NCBI GenBank assembly: GCA_038225555.1
Contig: JBBRRB010000008.1
Coordinates: 62,001 to 126,000, forward strand
Length of the DNA: 64,000 nucleotides
Source of the DNA: JANXQZ01 sp038225555
GTDB taxonomy: Bacteria > Acidobacteriota > Terriglobia > Bryobacterales > Bryobacteraceae
Direction of reading: 5' to 3'
Shown here: piece after piece, positions 17,861-26,840 of the stretch
Layout of the letters: every line of letters starts with the position of its first letter
How positions within the stretch are numbered: position 1 is the stretch's first letter
Notes under the pieces: model-generated
The model's database searches: none
What the model was told of the DNA's origin: nothing
Seen by the model: the letters and a program-made list of their open reading frames with translations, nothing else
Position numbers and translations under genes: made by a program

Positions 17861-20251
17861 TTGCCTCTCTGGCTCCAGCGCACATTCCTGGCACTCTTGT
17901 TTTTGATCGTAGGCGCGATCCAAGCGCGCTTCACGTTCATGACTCTGACCCTGGTCTCGGACTCCCAGCAAATTCCGCGCCAGCCTGCGCAAATCGACCC
18001 CGATACATTCACAGTTACCCATCTCAGCGACGCGCTCAAGCAGGCAGGTGTGCGGGAAGGCGATAGTCTGATCGCCGAGGACGGACAAACTATTCACGGC
18101 TTTCTCCAGGCTGTCCGAATCTTTTTCCAGCACAAGCCAGGAGACCGGATCATTCTCACACTGCGCCGTGGAAGCGCCGCGCCTTTCGACGCGACATTTA
18201 TCATTCCGCATCGCGAAAAGCAGGTCTTGGCCGATTTCCTGATTCCCGTTTTTCTCAATATTGTGACGCCCTGGTTCTGTATCCTCCTCGGATTTTTGGC
18301 AGCCTTCCGGCGCACGGGCGATCCAGTGGCGTACGCGCTCCTCGCCCTGCTGCTGTGCGTTTCGCAACTGCTCAAAGCGGAAGCCGCGCTGCGATATACC
18401 TGGGAGCCGCTGTTCACTTGGCCGATGCTGTTTCTGGACACGTTCGCTAGTGGAGCATTCCTGGTCGCATGGATGTGGTTCGCCATGCTCTTCCCCGACC
18501 CAACCTCGCGGCACAAACTGTTTCCCTGGGCTCGTTGGGTAATCGGGGTCCCGTACCTGGTGAAATCGTTTATCATCGCCATCGCGTCGACGGCCTTCCT
18601 CCACCGGTCTGGATCGCTCGCCTGGCTCTTTGATCTGGTTCATGTTCCGAGCTGGCTGGAGCTTGCTTTCACAATCACGTTGATTTCACTCGGCGCTGCC
18701 AACTTCACTTACAAGCTTGTTCAGGAGAAGCAGCCTTCGGTTCGCCGCAGGCTCAGGTGGATGTTGTTCGGCCTCTCGCTCGGAACTCTGCCGGTTCTCA
18801 TCATGTTTGGGATTTCCCGCATTTTCCATAGAGACCCGAACAGTCTGCCAATATTCGTAATAGCCCCAATCGTGATCACGCCCTTTTTCATCCCGCTGAC
18901 CCTCGCCTACGCCGTCCTGGTGGATCGAATGTTCGATGTTGGAGTGTTTCTCAGGCAAGGCTTGTTGGCTTCAAAAACCGTCACCGTGATCCGAGGACTT
19001 CTGGTCATCGTGATCCTGGCCGTAACCACGAACGTGATGTCTCGCAAGGACCTCTCCACCGCTCAGCGATCCAATGTGATCGCGGGCTGCATCATCGCGG
19101 TGCTGCTGCTGAGGAGAGCGGCCGACTGGGTGCGCGGCTGGGTGGACCGGCATTTTTTCCAGGAAGCCGTGAATACCGAGAACCTCCTCATCGAATTGTC
19201 CGCTGAGGTCCGCCGCATTGCCGATCCCGAACTTCTGCTGCGCACCGTGACGGAGCGGATTTCAAACGCCCTGCACGTTTCGCGAGTCGTGTTCGTACCC
19301 GTCGGCGGCGCAATGGTTGCCGGTCACGACGAGTTGCTGCTGCCAATTAGCGCCGGCGATGATCTTCAAGGAGCGTTTAGTCTCGGACCGAAACGCAGCG
19401 AAGAGCCGTATTCAAGCAGCGATATCCGGCTACTGGAATCGGTTGCAAGCCAGACCGCGCTGGCGCTCGAGAACGGTCGGCTCACCGCGAGTGTCGCAAA
19501 AGAGGCGGCGCACCGGGAGCGGATCACGAGCGAACTCGAGATCGCCCGCAAGGTACAGGAGCGTCTGTTTCCCAAGGCCGCGCCGCAAGTTCCGGGATTG
19601 GACTTGGCAGGTCATTGTCAGCCCGCTCAAACCGTAGGCGGCGACTACTACGACTTTCTTGCCACGCCCTCAGGCGGGACAGGCCTCGCGATTGGTGACG
19701 TTGCAGGCAAGGGAGTGCCGGCGGCATTGCTGATGGCAGGGCTCCAAGCATCCTTGCGCGGGCTGACTTTGGCGGGCGTTTCCGACCCGGCCGATCTCCT
19801 GACCAAACTGAATATTTTGATCTACGATGCCACGCCGATCAACCGCTTTGCCACCTTCTTCTATGGGCTGTATGATCCATCCAATCGACTGTTGCGCTAT
19901 TCATCGGCGGGACACAATCCTGCCCTGCTGTACCGCCCAGCCTCCGATGAGACGATTTGGCTGAAGACGCGGGGCGTCGGTCTGGGCCTGAAGCGCACGT
20001 CTCTTTATGAGCAAGCCGAGGTTCGGTTGCAGCCGGAAGACTGTCTGGTTCTCTATACTGACGGCGTTACGGAGGCTCGGAACAGCCTGGGCGATGAGTA
20101 CGGAGAAGATCGCATGGTTGCCCTCGTGAGGGCGAATGCGTCCCGTCCCGCGGCTGAAATTCTGGAAGCGCTGCTCTGCGAGACCACCGATTTCGTCGGA
20201 GACGCCCCGCAGTTCGACGACTTGACGCTGATCGTCGTTCGTTCGTTATGA
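17861..20251 (+). CDS. Membrane PP2C-type phosphatase with PDZ-like and GAF regions
   Basis: 796 residues from a TTG start. An N-terminal membrane helix (about 7-27) is followed by a PDZ-like periplasmic region (about 50-115: LKQAGVREGDSLIAEDGQTI), then about seven more helices (125-430), a GAF-like segment (about 450-560) and a C-terminal SpoIIE/RsbU-type PP2C domain. The PP2C domain has VGGDYYDF, AIGDVAGKGVPAALLM, YSSAGHNPALL, LYTDGVTEARN and FDDLTLIVV. Such proteins dephosphorylate anti-anti-sigma (STAS) proteins; one stand-alone STAS protein lies at 29 kb. It follows ispF by eight bases and overlaps queG by four, an odd place for a signalling protein. Confidence 0.88.
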   Translation: MPLWLQRTFLALLFLIVGAIQARFTFMTLTLVSDSQQIPRQPAQIDPDTFTVTHLSDALKQAGVREGDSLIAEDGQTIHGFLQAVRIFFQHKPGDRIILTLRRGSAAPFDATFIIPHREKQVLADFLIPVFLNIVTPWFCILLGFLAAFRRTGDPVAYALLALLLCVSQLLKAEAALRYTWEPLFTWPMLFLDTFASGAFLVAWMWFAMLFPDPTSRHKLFPWARWVIGVPYLVKSFIIAIASTAFLHRSGSLAWLFDLVHVPSWLELAFTITLISLGAANFTYKLVQEKQPSVRRRLRWMLFGLSLGTLPVLIMFGISRIFHRDPNSLPIFVIAPIVITPFFIPLTLAYAVLVDRMFDVGVFLRQGLLASKTVTVIRGLLVIVILAVTTNVMSRKDLSTAQRSNVIAGCIIAVLLLRRAADWVRGWVDRHFFQEAVNTENLLIELSAEVRRIADPELLLRTVTERISNALHVSRVVFVPVGGAMVAGHDELLLPISAGDDLQGAFSLGPKRSEEPYSSSDIRLLESVASQTALALENGRLTASVAKEAAHRERITSELEIARKVQERLFPKAAPQVPGLDLAGHCQPAQTVGGDYYDFLATPSGGTGLAIGDVAGKGVPAALLMAGLQASLRGLTLAGVSDPADLLTKLNILIYDATPINRFATFFYGLYDPSNRLLRYSSAGHNPALLYRPASDETIWLKTRGVGLGLKRTSLYEQAEVRLQPEDCLVLYTDGVTEARNSLGDEYGEDRMVALVRANASRPAAEILEALLCETTDFVGDAPQFDDLTLIVVRSL

Positions 20252-21291
20252 ACATCCGGCAACTGGCTCGCGAGAGCGGGTTTGAGTTGGCGGGGATAGC
20301 CGCGGCCGTGCCATCGCCGGACGGGGAGCGGTACAGGAATTGGATCGATTCCGGGCAAGCCGGCGAGATGCGGTATCTGACTGACCGGCGCGCAGACCTG
20401 CGGATGGATCCCCGGCTGTTGCTGCCTTCGGCGCGGTCGATCGTCTGCGTGGGAAAGCTCTACAACACGCCGCAGTCTTACTCGACAGTCTTCAACGACG
20501 CGGAACGAGGGTGGATCTCGCGCTATGCCTGGGGCGACGATTATCACGACGTGCTTCGCCGCGATTTGGGGAGACTGGCGGCGCAACTGCCGGGCGAGCA
20601 CAAAGTGTGCGTGGACACCGCGCCGTTGCTGGAGCGGTCGTATGCCTACCGTGCCGGACTAGGCTGGATCGGGAAGAATACGTGTTTGATTAACGAGCCG
20701 CTGGGATCGTGGTTCTTTCTGGGTGAAATCTTGACCTCGCTGGAAATCGAGCCTGATTCGCCGCCCCCGGACCGCTGCGGCGCGTGTACCCGTTGTATCG
20801 ATGCTTGTCCCACACGCGCGATCGCCGAGAGCGGGTACGAATTGGACGCTCGGCTTTGCATCTCGTACTTCACGATCGAGCTACGCGGCTCGATTCGGGA
20901 AGACTTGCGCGCGCAAGCGGGGGCGAACCTGTTTGGCTGCGATATTTGCCAGGACGTGTGTCCCTGGAACCGTCGCGCTCCCATGACGGATGACCCGCCG
21001 TTCGCTCCGCGCCATCTGGCTCCTCCGCTCGAGAAGATGGCTGCTTTAACGGATGAGGAATTCCGCAGGATGTTTCGCAACACTCCAGTGTGGCGCGCCA
21101 AGTACACCGGCTTTCTCCGAAATGTTGCCGTGGCTATGGGGAACAGCGGACGCCCTGAATTTCGTCCTGCGCTGGAACGCCTGGCTGGGCATGCGGACGA
21201 GGTGGTAAGAGAGCACGCTTTGTGGGCTTTGTCTAAGTTGACATTGTTTCCGGGTCAGCAATCCGCAAGTAAAAGCTGCGGCGATTTGTAA
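20248..21291 (+). CDS. queG: Epoxyqueuosine reductase QueG
   Basis: 347 residues. The N-terminal cobalamin-binding part includes DTAPLLERSYAYRAGLGWIGKNTCLI. Two 4Fe-4S motifs follow, CGACTRCIDACP (about 178-189) and CDICQDVCPWN, and a C-terminal HEAT-like tail (VREHALWALSKL). QueG converts epoxyqueuosine to queuosine at position 34 of tRNAs. Its ATG overlaps the stop of the phosphatase gene (ATGA). No other queuosine gene is in the window. Confidence 0.95.
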   Translation: MNIRQLARESGFELAGIAAAVPSPDGERYRNWIDSGQAGEMRYLTDRRADLRMDPRLLLPSARSIVCVGKLYNTPQSYSTVFNDAERGWISRYAWGDDYHDVLRRDLGRLAAQLPGEHKVCVDTAPLLERSYAYRAGLGWIGKNTCLINEPLGSWFFLGEILTSLEIEPDSPPPDRCGACTRCIDACPTRAIAESGYELDARLCISYFTIELRGSIREDLRAQAGANLFGCDICQDVCPWNRRAPMTDDPPFAPRHLAPPLEKMAALTDEEFRRMFRNTPVWRAKYTGFLRNVAVAMGNSGRPEFRPALERLAGHADEVVREHALWALSKLTLFPGQQSASKSCGDL

Positions 21292-21376
21292 CCCTTCGCG
21301 ACATTCCGGGACAGTTCCGCCTTATAGCCAGACTGGTACACTTGTACAGTCGCCTCAGCAGATTAGGCAGAATGCC

Positions 21377-21784
21377 ATGCGCCACAATCGTTCCGTTCCT
21401 CCCTGCCCTGTGATTCCCGTTCTTTACTACCCCGATCCTGGTGTTGCAGCGTCTTGGCTGGGGAACGCTTTTGGCTTTACCGTTCGTTTGCGGATCGCTA
21501 ATCACCGTGTCCAGATGCGCGCCGGCGAGGGCTGCCTTACCATCGCCGAAGGCAATGTGGTGCCGAACCATTCGTGCGTTGTTCAAGTACGCATCAACGA
21601 CGCCTTGGGACACTGCGAGCGTGCGCGGCTGGCGGGCGCTCACATCCTTTCGGAACCGAAGGACCACGCTTACGGAGAGCGCCAATACAACGCAGAGGAT
21701 TTCCATGGACACAGGTGGGATTTCACAGAATCGATGGAGGATGTTGAACCAGAGAGTTGGGGCGGCACGTCCGTAAATCTGTAG
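21377..21784 (+). CDS. VOC (glyoxalase/bleomycin-resistance) family protein
   Basis: 135 residues with a single vicinal-oxygen-chelate fold: PVIPVLYYPDPGVAASWLGNAFGF at the start, a central HSCVVQVRINDA strand, and YGERQYNAEDFHGHRWDFTES at the end. This last block is characteristic of the PhnB-like/'glyoxalase family' set that acts as dimeric binding proteins or metalloenzymes. No metal set can be assigned with confidence. It is separated from queG by 85 bases. Confidence 0.85.
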   Translation: MRHNRSVPPCPVIPVLYYPDPGVAASWLGNAFGFTVRLRIANHRVQMRAGEGCLTIAEGNVVPNHSCVVQVRINDALGHCERARLAGAHILSEPKDHAYGERQYNAEDFHGHRWDFTESMEDVEPESWGGTSVNL

Positions 21785-21856
21785 CATCACTCGTAAAGAC
21801 GTTGCACGATGCCGCAACCGCTATCTGGATGGCGGAATCAAAGCTCTGGAAAGGAT

Positions 21857-21937
21857 GCATCACGCCCGGGGAATGAGTTAGGCACTGCCGCTTATATCAG
21901 TCCCGAACAGGCGCGCGGAGATCTGTTGGGAGTATAA
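21857..21937 (+). pseudogene. Relic of a Ser/Thr protein kinase gene
   Basis: The frame at 21881-21919 reads GTAAYISPEQARG, the activation-segment/APE motif of bacterial Pkn-type Ser/Thr kinases, and stops six codons later at a TAA. The sequence just upstream (SRPGNEL) resembles the preceding part of the same segment. No catalytic loop, glycine loop or start is present within the 239-base gap, so this is a short gene fossil rather than a working gene. Confidence 0.6.
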
Positions 21938-22023
21938 TTTCGAGACAGAAAGCCAAAACGGAAAGTCCGTTTACATTGTATTGGCTCGGCAAGAGCGATC
22001 AAGAAAGATGGAGAGGAGAACCA

Positions 22024-23319
22024 ATGAAGAGCCCTCGATATAGTCGAATCTTTCTGCTTGCCGCTGGACTGAGCGCCTGTGCCATACAATCCCATGCGCA
22101 GCCTGCCATGTCGCGCGGGCAGCAGTTCCTCCAGCTCAACTACGCCGAGTGTTTGAGCCGCGCCACGCAGGCGCTCAGGAACGTGGGCTTCAGCGTCGGC
22201 ACGTCGGGCAATTTCGCACAGGGCTTCAGAGAGACAAGCGGTGCCTACATCATCTGCAACGACAGTGCCACTGGAGCACCTCCACCATCTTCGAGCAGGT
22301 CCATTGTGGTTAACATCGTCGTCGCCAGCGGTACCAATGACGCCACCGTCCCCGGCCGGCTCCGTCAATTGTTGCAGGCAGAGATGCAGCAGCCCGGATC
22401 GAGCACTCCACCACCTCCACCTCCTCCACCACCACCGCCCCCGTCCACCTGTACCTTGGCCGGCGACTGGACCCAAATTACCGAAGGCGTCGGCTCATCC
22501 ATCTGGAAAATCGACGGCAGCGGCCAAGCTCGCGAAGCAGGATCGGGTATTCAGGCACTCGCTTCCTTCAATGGACGGACAATCCAAATCAACTGGACGG
22601 CTGCCAGCGGCTTCGCCGGAATCTATGAGTGGACCTTGGACTCCACCTGCAACGCCGGCACCGGATCGCTCGTGTTCACCAGAGGCGGAAGCGGCAGCCA
22701 TCGCTCCACCGTCAGCCGACCCAACGCCTCAGCGAACGATAGCGTCCTTTCGGCAACCGGCGACGCGGGACTCGAAGGAGAAACCTCGCTCAACGGCACG
22801 CCATTGACGCACTACCCGGGCTCCACAGCCCGGCAGTGTCACGCCGACTGCGCCGCCAACACGAATTGCAAAGGCTCCACATACATCCAAGCTGGCGTCT
22901 ACAATCCGCGCGATGTTGCCATGTGCTACCTGGTTTCCGCCGTCTCCAGCCGCGGCAAGGCTTCAGGCCACTTCTCCTGGGTGAAGAGCGCTCCGCAAAC
23001 CGGCGGCGGCACGTCAGGTTTGTTTAGCGCCACCTCTGGCGGTTGCAGGGCTTCCGGGCGCTGGACCCAAACCACTGAAGGCGTTGAAGGCACCACCTGG
23101 AATATCGATGCAAACGGCGAGGCCACCGAGTACGGAAGGACTGCGAAAGGGACGGCCACCCTCGCGGGCTCAGCCCTGCGAATCACGTGGACTGCCCCAA
23201 GCGGCTTCGAGGGCTTCTACGAATGGAAGTTAGGGTCCAATTGCACTTCGGGATTGGGTGTCTTGGTCTTCACAAAGGGCGGATCCGGAACGCACCGTTC
23301 CAGTGTCACCAGAAACTGA
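22024..23319 (+). CDS. Secreted protein: two similar beta domains around a PAN domain
   Basis: 431 residues from the ATG at 22024, preceded by a strong GGAGAGGAG site. After a signal peptide (1-25) comes a domain of unknown family (about 30-120), a run of 12 prolines (129-140), and a C-terminal half with two copies of one roughly 90-residue domain (about 143-234 and 336-431). Both copies share W.Q.TEGV, WTA.SGF.G.YEW and LVFT.GGSG.HRS. Between them is a PAN/apple-like domain (CHADCAANTNCKGSTY...MCYLVS). PAN domains bind sugars or proteins, so an extracellular adhesin or ligand-binding role is likely but unproven. Confidence 0.7.
   Translation: MKSPRYSRIFLLAAGLSACAIQSHAQPAMSRGQQFLQLNYAECLSRATQALRNVGFSVGTSGNFAQGFRETSGAYIICNDSATGAPPPSSSRSIVVNIVVASGTNDATVPGRLRQLLQAEMQQPGSSTPPPPPPPPPPPPSTCTLAGDWTQITEGVGSSIWKIDGSGQAREAGSGIQALASFNGRTIQINWTAASGFAGIYEWTLDSTCNAGTGSLVFTRGGSGSHRSTVSRPNASANDSVLSATGDAGLEGETSLNGTPLTHYPGSTARQCHADCAANTNCKGSTYIQAGVYNPRDVAMCYLVSAVSSRGKASGHFSWVKSAPQTGGGTSGLFSATSGGCRASGRWTQTTEGVEGTTWNIDANGEATEYGRTAKGTATLAGSALRITWTAPSGFEGFYEWKLGSNCTSGLGVLVFTKGGSGTHRSSVTRN
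22408..22443 (+). repeat. Proline-codon run
   Basis: Twelve consecutive proline codons (CCA, CCT, CCG, CCC mixed) form the linker of the PAN-domain protein. The mixed codons suggest selection for the peptide rather than simple slippage. Confidence 0.85.
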
Positions 23320-23525
23320 GACAGGGGATCAACAGCGCTTTAGCATCCCAAAACGGCATACACAATCCACCCCGCTCAGCAAGGATTTGACACCGGTGAC
23401 CCGAGGTTGTTCCCGGCGCGCCGATCCGGCACGTAGCGCAGCCGATCCTGCTCAGGAAAAATTCGCAAGTCCCGCAACATTGGATTGTCCGTTGGGTTAC
23501 CATAAGCCAAGGGGAAAGCCAAAAA

Positions 23526-25421
23526 ATGCCGGGGACGATACGCTTCGCCACCACCTTCTTCATAAGCGCGCTTGCCTGGGCCGCTCCGCAGGAATGCACA
23601 TTCCAGGCCTCGCCAGATGCTTTTCTCTCCGCGCAAAGCCGCGCCCACCGCGACGTGTTTCAACGCACGGTCAAGGTCGATAAGGCGCTGGCCGCCAACG
23701 GAGCCACCCCTGAAGCAGCGCCCGCCCCTATCGACCACCGCAATTTCATCGACGACGAAATCTTCAACAAACTCGACTCCCAAAAAGTTGCCCCAGCCCG
23801 CCTGACCACCGACGAAGAGTTCTTTCGCCGCATTAATCTCGATCTCACAGGCCGCATCCCGGCCGCGAACGATATTCGGAACTTCGTCGCTAGCACCGAT
23901 GCCGGAAAGCGCGACAAAGCAATCGAAAAGCTGCTCAACTCGGACGAATTCAACTACAAATGGAGCACTTGGCTCGGCGACCTCGTTCAGAACAATATCT
24001 CTCAAGTAACTGCCGCCACCAATCGAAACACGCAAGGCCGCAACGCTTTCCGCAATTATCTGTTCTGGTCGGTGGCAGGCTGGAAGTCGCTTTACGATGT
24101 CGCCTATGAATCGATCTCGGGCGGCGGCAACAATTACGACGATGCCACCGGTCAAGCGAACTTCATCATGGGCGGCAGCGTCACGGGCGGCCCGGCGCAG
24201 GACTCCTATGACGGGATGCTTGTCAGGAGCGCCACTTCGTTTCTCGGCCAAGGCAACTACGACTGCCTGCTATGCCACAACGGACGCGGGCACCTGGATC
24301 AGATCAATCTCTGGGGCAGCCAGACCAGCCGTCAACAAGCGGAAGGCATGGCCGCTTTCTTCGCGCGGACTCAGTTTACCCGCTACCCCGCTCCGAATCC
24401 TCCACCCGGACAAGCTTCTCCTGACCCCTACTACCAGAGCACAATCGTCGAAAACCTGGTGAGCACTCAGGGTTACAATCTCAACACCAACTACGGCAAT
24501 CGCCCCAACCGGGTTCCCTACGGGACCACCAAGACCCTGACTCCGGTGTATCAGTTCACGGGCGCAACTCCGTCCGATGGCTCCTGGCGCTCAACCTTCG
24601 CCGGGATGCTGGTGGATGACCCGATGTTCAAGCGGAACATGGCGAATCGCCTCTGGAAGCAGATGTTCAACATGGGGCTAGTGGAGCCCGTCGATCAAAT
24701 GGATCCGGCCCGACTGGATCCGAGCAACCCGCCGCCCGCGCCGTGGGACTTCCAAGCGTCGCACCCGGTTTTGCTGGAGAAGCTGGCGCGCTTCATGGTC
24801 ACGTCAAACTTCGATCTGCGCGGCTTCCTGCGGCTGCTGACTCAATCGTCCGCTTATCAGCTAAGCTCGCGCTACGACGGAGACTGGAACATTCAATATG
24901 TCCCGCTTTTCGCGCGTCATTATCCGAGGCGCCTCGAAGGCGAAGAGCTGCACGACATCATCAGCGCATCCACCGGCATCTACAACAAATACACAGTCGC
25001 AGGCTACGCGGACCCCTTCATCTGGGCGATGCAGTTGCCCGATTCCGTCGAGCCTCGCAGCAACGGAGCGGTCGCGAATTTCATGAACGCTTTCCTGCGC
25101 GGCAATCGAGACACGACGCAGCGCAATCAGGCCAGCTCAATCCTCCAACAGCTTAATCTGATGAACGATAATTTCGTGGTCAGCCGGACCCGTGTAGCCG
25201 CATCGCCAACGCTGCTGGCCGTCTCGAAGATGACCGATAACAATGCAGTGGTGGACGAACTGTTCCTCACATTCCTGTCACGCAAACCAACGGACTTCGA
25301 GCGCAGTCATGCCCTGACTTACTTCACCCAGGCCGGCTCCAATGCGAACCTGCGCAACACCGCCATCGAAGACCTCTCCTGGGCTTGCATCAACAAGCTC
25401 GATTTTTTGTTTAGCTACTAG
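23526..25421 (+). CDS. DUF1549/DUF1553-type exported protein with CXXCH motif
   Basis: 631 residues with a signal peptide (RFATTFFISALAWAAP). The DUF1549 part (about 75-260: FIDDEIFNKLDSQKVAPARLTTDEEFFRRINLDLTGRIP) is followed by a single heme-attachment motif CLLCH and by a DUF1553-like part (about 370-630: FKRNMANRLWKQMFNMGLVEPVDQM, FLTFLSRKPTDFE). These proteins are abundant in Planctomycetes and Acidobacteria and are nearly always paired with a DUF1501 protein, as here (nine bases downstream). The single heme site suggests redox function, but the substrate is not established. Confidence 0.85.
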   Translation: MPGTIRFATTFFISALAWAAPQECTFQASPDAFLSAQSRAHRDVFQRTVKVDKALAANGATPEAAPAPIDHRNFIDDEIFNKLDSQKVAPARLTTDEEFFRRINLDLTGRIPAANDIRNFVASTDAGKRDKAIEKLLNSDEFNYKWSTWLGDLVQNNISQVTAATNRNTQGRNAFRNYLFWSVAGWKSLYDVAYESISGGGNNYDDATGQANFIMGGSVTGGPAQDSYDGMLVRSATSFLGQGNYDCLLCHNGRGHLDQINLWGSQTSRQQAEGMAAFFARTQFTRYPAPNPPPGQASPDPYYQSTIVENLVSTQGYNLNTNYGNRPNRVPYGTTKTLTPVYQFTGATPSDGSWRSTFAGMLVDDPMFKRNMANRLWKQMFNMGLVEPVDQMDPARLDPSNPPPAPWDFQASHPVLLEKLARFMVTSNFDLRGFLRLLTQSSAYQLSSRYDGDWNIQYVPLFARHYPRRLEGEELHDIISASTGIYNKYTVAGYADPFIWAMQLPDSVEPRSNGAVANFMNAFLRGNRDTTQRNQASSILQQLNLMNDNFVVSRTRVAASPTLLAVSKMTDNNAVVDELFLTFLSRKPTDFERSHALTYFTQAGSNANLRNTAIEDLSWACINKLDFLFSY

Positions 25422-25430
25422 GAAAAGATC

Positions 25431-26801
25431 ATGCAAGATCGATTCGGAAACGACTGGTCCAAGACCCGAGGCACCCAATTCTGGAAGCTCCCGCACGTCA
25501 GCCGTCGCATGTTTTTCCAACATGCCGGGGCCGCTTTGGGTGGCTACTTCCTGCTGCCCGCGCGCCCCATGGAGAATATCGCGAAGGCGTCCGCCTCGCC
25601 CATTGGGACTGCCAAGAATTGCATCTTTATTCTGATGACTGGTGCGCCGAGCCATACCGATACCTTCGATCTGAAGGAAGGCGCATGGACCCCGTCGTAC
25701 TTCAATCCCACCAGTTACGGCGACATCCGGTTTCCTCAGGGCTTGATGCCGAAGATTGCCGGCCAGATGGACTCGATTGCTTTAGCCCGCACGGTTCGCG
25801 CGTGGGCGACCGCGCACGGGCTGGCCCAAACGTGGGTTCAGATCGGTCGAAATCCAGTGTCGGGACTGTCGAAGATCGCGCCCCATATCGGCTCCGTCGT
25901 TTCAATGGAGCTCGGTCCAACTTCGAAGGATCACACGCTTCCCGCGTTTGTTTCGCTCAATACCGGCAGCGGCCCGGGCCAAGGCTACTTCCCTCCGGAC
26001 AACGCTCCGTTCTATGTGAGTCCAGGAGGAGGGGGACTCGGGAATACCGCGCATCCAGGCGGACAGGCGGTGTTTGAGCGCCGCTATCAGATGAAACTGG
26101 ACATCGATCACGAGCTTGAGTCCAGCCCGTTGCTGGGCACTGCCGTCGATCAAGCCACCCAGGACAATACTTCCGCCCGGAAGTTAATGTACAACCCTGC
26201 CGTGGACGCCGTCTTCAATTTCGACGCCACCACGCGCGCCAACTACGGCAACTCCAGCTTTGGAAATGCCTGCATCGCCGCGCGCAACATGTTGCGTGCG
26301 AACCTGGGCACGCGCTTCGTGCAGATCTCGTTCGGTAGTTGGGATCATCACGTCAACATTTACGCTCCGAACGCCAACCTGCAGTCAATGACGAAGCAGT
26401 TCGATAACGGACTGGGCCAGCTTCTCGCCGATTTGAGGGCCGACGGCACGCTGGATCAAACTCTGATCGTCGCACTGGGCGAATTCGGGCGAACCGTGGG
26501 CAACTTGAATACCACTAACGGCCGCGATCATCATCCGCAGCAGACTGCGCTGTTCGCCGGTGCCAAGGTCAGCGGCAGAAAGGTGATCGGTAAGACCGAT
26601 CCCACCGGTTCCACCATCCTCGATCCAGGCTGGTCGCGCGGACGTGAGATTCGCCCCGAGGATATCGAGGCGACCATCTACTCGGCGCTTGGGATCGACT
26701 GGACCACAGTTCGTCACGATGATCCATTCAATCGCGGGTTCGAATACGTGCCGTTCTCGGAGCAGGATCTTTACGGACCGTTGAACGAGCTGTGGAGTTA
26801 A
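25431..26801 (+). CDS. DUF1501 family protein
   Basis: 456 residues. An N-terminal twin-arginine-like leader (VSRRMFFQHAGAALGGYFLLPA) is followed by a sulfatase/alkaline-phosphatase-like core typical of DUF1501: FILMTGAPSHTDTFDLKE, QISFGSWDHHVNIY, LIVALGEFGRTVGN, GRDHHPQQTALFAGAKVSG. The Asp/His residues in these blocks look like metal ligands, but no member's reaction is settled. It is co-transcribed with the DUF1549 gene and probably acts with it in the cell envelope. Confidence 0.88.
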   Translation: MQDRFGNDWSKTRGTQFWKLPHVSRRMFFQHAGAALGGYFLLPARPMENIAKASASPIGTAKNCIFILMTGAPSHTDTFDLKEGAWTPSYFNPTSYGDIRFPQGLMPKIAGQMDSIALARTVRAWATAHGLAQTWVQIGRNPVSGLSKIAPHIGSVVSMELGPTSKDHTLPAFVSLNTGSGPGQGYFPPDNAPFYVSPGGGGLGNTAHPGGQAVFERRYQMKLDIDHELESSPLLGTAVDQATQDNTSARKLMYNPAVDAVFNFDATTRANYGNSSFGNACIAARNMLRANLGTRFVQISFGSWDHHVNIYAPNANLQSMTKQFDNGLGQLLADLRADGTLDQTLIVALGEFGRTVGNLNTTNGRDHHPQQTALFAGAKVSGRKVIGKTDPTGSTILDPGWSRGREIRPEDIEATIYSALGIDWTTVRHDDPFNRGFEYVPFSEQDLYGPLNELWS

Positions 26802-26840
26802 CACCGTTCCCTTAGTACGCGCTCCTGTATTCTTAGAGTC

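Noticed and set aside
17693..18643. 316-codon minus-strand frame
   Set aside because: It is highly charged, without motifs, and opposite to ispF and the phosphatase gene.
23376..24251. 291-codon minus-strand frame reaching into the gap before the DUF1549 gene
   Set aside because: Most of it is antisense to a well-supported gene; the part in the gap (ending SPVSNPC) shows no family match.
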